Positions 59,504 to 64,000 of a DNA stretch of 64,000 bases are shown piece after piece. Position 1 is the first letter of the stretch, and every line of letters starts with the position of its first letter. Location of the stretch: NCBI RefSeq assembly GCF_039527675.1, contig NZ_BAAAKI010000003.1:186001-250000 (forward strand). Direction: 5' to 3'. Made by a program: the position numbers and the translations under genes. The stretch comes from Luteococcus sanguinis (GTDB lineage: Bacteria > Actinomycetota > Actinomycetes > Propionibacteriales > Propionibacteriaceae). Below the pieces are notes generated by a model. The model searched no databases and had not been told where the DNA came from. It saw only the letters and a list, made by a program, of their open reading frames with translations.

Positions 59504-59800
59504 ATGGCGACCGATTACGACGCCCCGCGCAAGACCGACGAGGAGATGAGCGAGGACTCCATCGAGGAGCTCAAGACTCGCCGCAACGACGAGAACTCGG
59601 GCAAGGTCGACGAGGACGAGGTCGAGGCTGCCGAAGCCTTCGAGCTGCCCGGCGCTGACCTCTCGCACGAGGAGCTCACCGTTCGGGTGCTGCCGCGCCA
59701 GGCGAACGAGTTCACCTGCGCGTCCTGTTTCCTCGTCAAGAACCGGACGCAGGTCGCCGAGACCCGAGGCGGCAAGGACTACTGCGTCGACTGCGTCTGA
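59504..59800 (+). CDS. DUF4193 protein
   Basis: 98 residues. Highly acidic N-terminus (KTDEEMSEDSIEELKTRRND), then PRQANEFTCASCFLVKNRTQ and a C-terminal DYCVDCV: two CxxC pairs that likely bind zinc. Actinobacterial family of unknown role (Rv2699c in M. tuberculosis, also near dut). GGAAGGAAGTC precedes the ATG. The 205-bp upstream gap contains TTGACA at 59350 but no clear matching -10. Confidence 0.88.
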   Translation: MATDYDAPRKTDEEMSEDSIEELKTRRNDENSGKVDEDEVEAAEAFELPGADLSHEELTVRVLPRQANEFTCASCFLVKNRTQVAETRGGKDYCVDCV

Positions 59801-59820
59801 GCAGCAATCCAGCACGCACG

Positions 59821-59852
59821 ACGAGGGCGACCCCATCGGGGGTCGCCCTCGT
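59821..59852. terminator. 14-bp hairpin between convergent DUF4193 and DUF4235 genes
   Basis: ACGAGGGCGACCCC (59821-59834) pairs perfectly with 59839-59852 around a 4-nt ATCG loop, 20 bp after the DUF4193 stop. A bidirectional terminator is likely. A degenerate dispersed-repeat copy (CCTCCGAGCCTGTCGAGGGG) follows at 59908-59936. Confidence 0.75.
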
Positions 59853-59936
59853 GCCATGTTCGCTCCGGCTGGAGATCGTCCCCCCGAGGTCGAGTACGCC
59901 CCCGAACTGGAAAGGTCCTCCGAGCCTGTCGAGGGG

Positions 59937-60239
59937 TCAGGCCTTGATCTTGACCTGACGCATCTTCTCCGGGGCTGGCTCGCCGGTGAGCGTCTCGAAG
60001 CGCTCGGCCAGGTACTTGTTGACGAAGGCCTGGCTCACGGCGATGCCGACGCCACTGGCAACGGCCCACATCGCGGCCTGGGTGGAGCTCGTCTCCTGGT
60101 CGTCCTTGGTGGGTGCCGGACGTCCGGTGGCCACGCGCCAGCCAGCTTCGACGAGCTTGCGGCTCGCGAAGGTGGCCACGGCGCCCAGGGCCAGGGCGTA
60201 GACCTTGAACGTGATCTTCTGGGTTGCAGGTGCAGCCAT
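59937..60239 (-). CDS. DUF4235 membrane-associated protein
   Basis: 100 residues. Two hydrophobic or amphipathic segments (about 12-24 and 55-71) around GWRVATGRPAPT and a C-terminal GEPAPEKMRQ. Family of small actinobacterial proteins without known function. ATG at 60239 begins the conserved part; the longer frame upstream would overlap the DUF3093 gene's promoter. Confidence 0.82.
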   Translation of the reverse strand: MAAPATQKITFKVYALALGAVATFASRKLVEAGWRVATGRPAPTKDDQETSSTQAAMWAVASGVGIAVSQAFVNKYLAERFETLTGEPAPEKMRQVKIKA

Positions 60240-60339
60240 GGGTAGTCCTCTCGTCTGCTCGAACGAAAGCCATGCTAGGCACTCGGGAACGCGCCGCACG
60301 AGACGCGGGGGAGCTTTCCGCTCGTGGCGATGCCATTGG

Positions 60340-60345
60340 TAGCTT
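60340..60345 (+). promoter_or_regulatory. TAGCTT -10-like box of the DUF3093 gene
   Basis: TAGCTT ends 7 nt before the ATG, with no Shine-Dalgarno; again compatible with a leaderless transcript. Confidence 0.35.
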
Positions 60346-60352
60346 TGGCGCC

Positions 60353-60814
60353 ATGCCCACAACCGATGATCAGTACGAAGAGCACCTGTCCATCCCGATC
60401 ATCTGGTGGCTGATGGTGCTCACCTTCGCGGGAAGCCTCGTCGTCGCAGTCTGGGCCTACCTGGGAATGGGCTGGGGCCTGGCCACTGCCCTGGCGACGG
60501 TCGTGCTGGCTGCAGTCGTCTTCGTGCCCTGGGGCCGCACGCCGGTGCGGATCGACGATCGCGGCGTGACGGCCGGAAGCGCCGTGCTGGAGTGGCCCTA
60601 TGTCGGCGCCGCCGAGGCGCTCGACGCGGACGCGGCAGCCCGTGCCCTCGGTCCGCAGGCCAATGCCGCCGCCTACTTCCTCACCCGCTCCTACACCCGG
60701 GGCGCGGTGCGGATCGACGTTGAGGATGCCGCCGACCCGCACCCCTACTGGCTGATCAGCACCCGGCACCCGCAACGGGTTGCCGAGCTGGTCAACGCCC
60801 GCCGGGAGGCGTGA
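60353..60814 (+). CDS. DUF3093 membrane protein
   Basis: 153 residues. Two adjacent membrane helices (about 15-37 and 41-58: IPIIWWLMVLTFAGSLVV; LATALATVVLAAVVFVPW) and a soluble domain with VRIDDRGVTAGSAVLEWPYV and the C-terminal PYWLISTRHPQRVAEL. Actinobacterial family; the dut-adjacent location matches M. tuberculosis Rv2698. The stop overlaps the dut start (TGATG). Confidence 0.88.
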   Translation: MPTTDDQYEEHLSIPIIWWLMVLTFAGSLVVAVWAYLGMGWGLATALATVVLAAVVFVPWGRTPVRIDDRGVTAGSAVLEWPYVGAAEALDADAAARALGPQANAAAYFLTRSYTRGAVRIDVEDAADPHPYWLISTRHPQRVAELVNARREA

Positions 60815-61275
60815 TGGAACTGCGCGTCAAGCTGCTCGACCCGGGAATGGAGCTACCGCGCTTCGCCCACCCGGGCGACGCCGGAGCCGACCTCTGCACG
60901 ACGTCCCACGTCGTCATCGAACCGGGGGAGCGGGTGCTGGTGGGCACCGGGATCGCGATCGCTCTGCCCGAGGGCTACGCGGGCTTCGTCCACCCACGCT
61001 CGGGACTGGCAGCGCGGCACGGGCTCACGATCGTCAACACGCCGGGCACCGTCGACGCCGGTTACCGTGGCGAGATCAAGGTCTGCCTGCTGAACACGGA
61101 TGCAACCACGTCGGTGCAGCTGGCCCGTGGGGACAAGATCGCACAATTGGTCATCCAGCGGGTTGAACAGGTCGATTTTGTGGCCGTCGACGAACTGGAC
61201 CAGACCAGCCGCGGTGATCGCGGCCACGGTTCCAGCGGCGGCGTCGCCGCCTGGGGTCAGCCGCCGACATCCTGA
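60814..61275 (+). CDS. dut: dUTP diphosphatase
   Basis: 153 residues, trimeric dUTPase. Five motifs are visible: HPGDAGADLCT (1), HPRSGLAARHG (2), IVNTPGTVDAGYRGEIKVCL (3), RGDKIAQLVI (4), and the Gly-rich GSSGG (5). Hydrolyses dUTP to dUMP, protecting DNA and feeding dTMP synthesis. GGGAGG lies 5 nt before the ATG; a GTG 3 bp earlier is too close to it. Confidence 0.96.
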   Translation: MELRVKLLDPGMELPRFAHPGDAGADLCTTSHVVIEPGERVLVGTGIAIALPEGYAGFVHPRSGLAARHGLTIVNTPGTVDAGYRGEIKVCLLNTDATTSVQLARGDKIAQLVIQRVEQVDFVAVDELDQTSRGDRGHGSSGGVAAWGQPPTS

Positions 61276-61466
61276 CCCCGATGCTGGAAGTGTCGCCCCA
61301 GCTCGTGGAACCTGTGTGGAAATCGCGGATCAGGTCGTTACCGTTCTCGTTGCTGGGCCGCGGTCCAGTGCGATCCCCCGTGCCGGTGTGGCCCGAGCGT
61401 GGGGGATTGGTAGGCTCGCATCCGGCGCGGACGAGGGTCGTCCGGGCACCCGGAAAGGCACACACC

Positions 61467-62234
61467 GTGAGCGACATGAATCGCGACGAGGTCGACGAGC
61501 AGGCCGAGGTCGAGACCACTGACGAGCGGGCGAGCGACGAGGCCTCCGGCGAGCAGCTGCCCGACCAGCTTCCCGAGGAGCTCGACCCCAATGCCGAGCG
61601 CTGGGTCGCCCTCGACGAGCGCACCGACTTCCGCGACGACGGCCCCTTTGACCTGAACGAGGTCGACCTGGATGCCGACGACATCGACCGCCTCGACTTC
61701 GGATCGGTCATCATGACCCCCTTTGACGAGATGCAACTCCAGCTTCAGATCGACGAGAACACCCAGCAGGTGAATGCCGCGCTGGTCATGCACCAGAACT
61801 CCGCGCTCGAGGTGGCCCTGTTCGCCGCACCCGCGTCCAGCCCGATGTCCGGCGAGATCCGCACCGAAATGGTCCAGGTCACCGCTCAGCAGGGCGGCAC
61901 CCCCTCGCTGGCCGAGGGCCCCTTCGGCACCGAGATCCGCCGGGTGATCCCGATGGAGGGCCCCGACGGTGAGACGATGTACCACGTCTCCCGCACGTGG
62001 TTCGCGCAGGGCCCCCGCTGGCTGCTGCGGGGCGTGCTGATGGGAGAGGCCGGCATGTACGACGGGATCGACGGACCGGCCGAGGTGTTGCTGGAGTTCT
62101 TCCGCAACATCGTCGTGCGTCGTGATGCCTCGCCGCGCGTCCCCGGTGACCTGATCCCGATGCAGATGCCGGCCGACATGGTGCCCACGATGCCCGAGGG
62201 CACCGTGCCCCCGATCGACGAGCAGACACTCTGA
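61467..62234 (+). CDS. DUF3710 protein
   Basis: 255 residues. Acidic N-terminus (about 1-60) and a conserved core with GPFDLNEVDLDADDIDRLDF, then MQLQLQIDENTQQVNAALVM and GPRWLLRGVLMGEAG. Unknown function, conserved next to dut in actinobacteria (Rv2696c). GTG start with GGAAAGG ahead; ATG 9 bp later is possible. TAGGCT at 61411-61416 could be the -10 of its own promoter. Confidence 0.88.
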   Translation: MSDMNRDEVDEQAEVETTDERASDEASGEQLPDQLPEELDPNAERWVALDERTDFRDDGPFDLNEVDLDADDIDRLDFGSVIMTPFDEMQLQLQIDENTQQVNAALVMHQNSALEVALFAAPASSPMSGEIRTEMVQVTAQQGGTPSLAEGPFGTEIRRVIPMEGPDGETMYHVSRTWFAQGPRWLLRGVLMGEAGMYDGIDGPAEVLLEFFRNIVVRRDASPRVPGDLIPMQMPADMVPTMPEGTVPPIDEQTL

Positions 62235-62236
62235 CC

Positions 62237-62593
62237 ATGGCGCCCGGTCTGCTGCGCGGCCTGCAGCGGCTGCTGAATCGCCTTGAACCGGAGCAGGTGA
62301 AGGAGGGCGAAGAAGAGGTTCCGGACGTCCGGAACCTTGACCAGTGCCCCCTTCGATGCCCGGTCCGGGTCATCGGGACCCTCTCGATGGTCACGGTCAA
62401 TCCGGCCGGTTCCCACCGCTGGCTCGAGGCTGAGCTCGACGACGGCACAGGTCAGGTGCTGCTGGTCTGGATGGGTCGGCGCACCCTCGCAGGGATCGAC
62501 GCGGGCCGGCGCGTCCGGGTGGATGGCGTGATCACCATCGACAAGGGACGCCGGGTGATCTACAACCCGAAGTACGAACTGCTCGGGCCCTGA
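62237..62593 (+). CDS. OB-fold nucleic-acid-binding domain protein
   Basis: 118 residues. OB strands: CPVRVIGTLSMVTVNPAG, WLEAELDDGTGQVLLVWMG, and RRVRVDGVITIDKGRRVIYN. It resembles the tRNA-anti-codon-binding-like OB proteins encoded beside DUF3710 in actinobacteria (Rv2694c region). Starts 2 bp after DUF3710. Target unknown. Confidence 0.85.
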   Translation: MAPGLLRGLQRLLNRLEPEQVKEGEEEVPDVRNLDQCPLRCPVRVIGTLSMVTVNPAGSHRWLEAELDDGTGQVLLVWMGRRTLAGIDAGRRVRVDGVITIDKGRRVIYNPKYELLGP

Positions 62594-62623
62594 CGACTGC
62601 TGCCGCACGCCTTGGGCGCGGGC

Positions 62624-63301
62624 TCAACCCTGCGCGTCGAAGGCCTTCGGGGCCAGCAGCTTCGACAGCTCCGCCTCGTGGTCAGGGGACACGATGAGCA
62701 GCAGCTCATCCCCGCCCTCCAGCGCGCCATCCTTCAGCGGCGCACGGGCCTTGCCGTCGCGCAGGATGGCGACCAGCACCGCGTCCCCGGGCATCTCCAG
62801 GTCGCGCAATGGCAGACCCACCACGGGGCTCTCCATCGGCAGGGTCATCTCGACCAGGTTGGCCGAGCCCTGCTGGAAGGTGAAGATCCGCACCAATTCG
62901 CCGATGCTGACAGCCTCCTCGACCAGCGCCGACATCAGGCGGGGTGTGGAGACGGCAACGTCCACGCCCCACACGTCGTCGAACATCCACTCATTGCCCG
63001 GGTGGTTCACGCGTCCGACGGTGCGCGGGACGCCGAACTCGGTCTTCGCGAGCAGCGAGTGCACCAGGTTGGCCTTGTCATCACCGGTGGCGGCGATGCA
63101 GACATCGCAGGTGTCGAGGCGGGCCTCCTTGAGGGTGTCCATCTCGCAGCAGTCGGCGAGCAGCCACTCGGCCTGCGGGACCGAGTCGGGCTTGATCGCC
63201 TTTGGATTACGGTCGATCAGGAGCACATGGTGACCATTGACGATCAGCTCGCGGGCAATGGAACGGCCGACATTTCCGGCCCCGGCAATGACTACGCGCA
63301 T
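62624..63301 (-). CDS. ceoC: TrkA-family potassium transport regulator (CeoC-like)
   Basis: 225 residues. RCK_N Rossmann domain with VVIAGAGNVGRSIARELIVNG (about 3-23) and ATGDDKANLVHSLLAKTEF, then an RCK_C domain (about 140-220, GLPLRDLEMPGDAVLVAI). Binds NAD(H) or nucleotides and gates a Trk/Ktr potassium channel, whose membrane subunit is not in the window. 10 bp after ceoB, same order as ceoB-ceoC of M. tuberculosis. The longer frame upstream overlaps ceoB and is rejected. Confidence 0.92.
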   Translation of the reverse strand: MRVVIAGAGNVGRSIARELIVNGHHVLLIDRNPKAIKPDSVPQAEWLLADCCEMDTLKEARLDTCDVCIAATGDDKANLVHSLLAKTEFGVPRTVGRVNHPGNEWMFDDVWGVDVAVSTPRLMSALVEEAVSIGELVRIFTFQQGSANLVEMTLPMESPVVGLPLRDLEMPGDAVLVAILRDGKARAPLKDGALEGGDELLLIVSPDHEAELSKLLAPKAFDAQG

Positions 63302-63311
63302 GGTGGATTCC

Positions 63312-63974
63312 TCAGTGCTTGACGGGTGGCTCGGCGAGGATTTGCTCCACCTCGTCGGTCCGATCGTTCTCGATGGCCAGGTAGAGCAGGTCCCCGTCCT
63401 GCAGAACGGTCTCGTCATGGGGAACCAGACCGATCCCGAATCGGACGATGAACGGCACGGGCGTGTCCAGCTGGCGACGGATGAACCCTACCGGCTCACC
63501 GACCCAGCCCTTGTGGGTGTGGACCTGCACCAGACGGGCATTGCCGGACGGATCCCGCCAGACCGGCTCACTGCCTTCGGGCAGCAGGCCGCGCAGCACC
63601 TGGTTCGCTGCCCAACGCACGGTCGCGACCGTCGGGATGCCCAGCCGTTCGTAGACCTCGGCGCGACCCTGGTCGTAGATGCGGGCGATGACATTGTGCA
63701 CACCGAACTCCTCGCGCACCACGCGCGCGGCCAGGATGTTCGAGTTGTCGCCGGACGAGACGGCGGCGAAACCATCCGCCTCTCGAATGCCGGCCTGCTC
63801 CAGGACGTCCCGGTCGAAGCCGACGCCCTTGACGGTGCGGCCCCGGAACTCCGGCCCCAGACGCCGGAAGGCGTCCACGTCGACGTCGATCACTGCGACG
63901 CTGTGACCCCGCCTCTCCAGGCTCCGCGCGAGGCTGGACCCCACGCGGCCGCAGCCCATGATCACGATGTGCAC
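63312..63974 (-). CDS. ceoB: TrkA-family potassium transport regulator (CeoB-like)
   Basis: 220 residues. Rossmann motif IVIMGCGRVGSSLARSLERR (about 3-22), SSGDNSNILAARVVREEFGV, ARIYDQGRAEVYERLGIPTV, and RCK_C at about 140-215. Paralogue of the next gene; CeoB and CeoC probably form a mixed ring. GTG start, with GGAGGG on the minus strand at about 63983-63988. First gene of the pair; the window ends 26 bp upstream of it. Confidence 0.92.
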   Translation of the reverse strand: MHIVIMGCGRVGSSLARSLERRGHSVAVIDVDVDAFRRLGPEFRGRTVKGVGFDRDVLEQAGIREADGFAAVSSGDNSNILAARVVREEFGVHNVIARIYDQGRAEVYERLGIPTVATVRWAANQVLRGLLPEGSEPVWRDPSGNARLVQVHTHKGWVGEPVGFIRRQLDTPVPFIVRFGIGLVPHDETVLQDGDLLYLAIENDRTDEVEQILAEPPVKH

Positions 63975-64000
63975 GCCCGACCCTCCATTCAGCCGCTGGT

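Overview
The window reads as chromosome of a high-GC Gram-positive actinobacterium. Evidence is the strong G/C third-codon bias, frequent GTG starts and 4-bp stop/start overlaps, and several actinobacterial families and gene orders: SepH, DUF3145, DUF4193, DUF4235, DUF3093-dut-DUF3710-OB fold-CeoC/CeoB, and fasR-fabD-fabH-acpP-fabF. A member of the Propionibacteriales is my best guess, but that is inference. No gene-free stretch exceeds about 240 bp, so the window is almost fully coding.

Layout. 1-5.1 kb: tail of a sugar-uptake operon (two ABC permeases, then a GH2 beta-galactosidase after a strong hairpin). 5.1-7.0 kb: DUF2231 membrane protein and a lipoprotein/OmpA-domain pair. 7.0-16.3 kb: aromatic-carotenoid cluster, with a divergent methyltransferase, then crtU, a MarR-IDI fusion, crtE, crtI, crtB, crtY and a cytochrome P450, nearly all overlapping by 4 bp. 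The predicted product is isorenieratene or an oxidised derivative. 16.3-20.5 kb: S4-domain protein, NSS transporter with its MetS-like small subunit, and an ABC-F ATPase. 20.6-24.1 kb: divergent otsA/otsB (trehalose), a secreted M23 peptidase and a tRNA(CAU). 24.1-27.9 kb: MOSC protein that overlaps the tRNA, small hypothetical, NUDIX, DUF456, HAD phosphatase and a kinase-like membrane protein. 28.0-32.9 kb: MoxR/DUF58/VWA/VWA operon ending in yggS.

33.0-36.1 kb: TPP-riboswitch-controlled thiM-thiE-thiD-tenA. 36.1-38.1 kb: molybdate uptake (HTH-TOBE protein, modA, modB, no modC seen). 38.3-40.8 kb: S9 peptidase and DUF3145. 40.9-48.1 kb is the accessory part: a two-recombinase element with candidate 13-bp inverted ends, an orphan protein, a nucleotidyltransferase, a VOC protein, a BrnT-like/RHH toxin-antitoxin pair, an APH-type kinase and a GNAT acetyltransferase. 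48.2-53.3 kb: type II fatty-acid synthesis with its FasR-type regulator. 53.3-64 kb: PHP hydrolase, SepH, ferrochelatase, a second S9 peptidase, DUF4193, DUF4235, DUF3093, dut, DUF3710, an OB-fold protein and the CeoC/CeoB potassium-channel regulators.

Three signals cut across the map. (1) A dispersed intergenic repeat with core TTCCCCGAGC recurs at about 33.0, 38.2 and 40.85 kb, with degenerate copies near 48.2 and 59.9 kb. (2) A TAGGGT-like -10 box sits 6-7 nt before several start codons, suggesting leaderless transcripts. (3) A perfect TATCAA-N4-TTGATA palindrome sits immediately before the MarR-IDI fusion gene. The most promising candidate for something little described is the last: an isoprenoid enzyme fused to a DNA-binding domain with its own putative operator inside the carotenoid operon.
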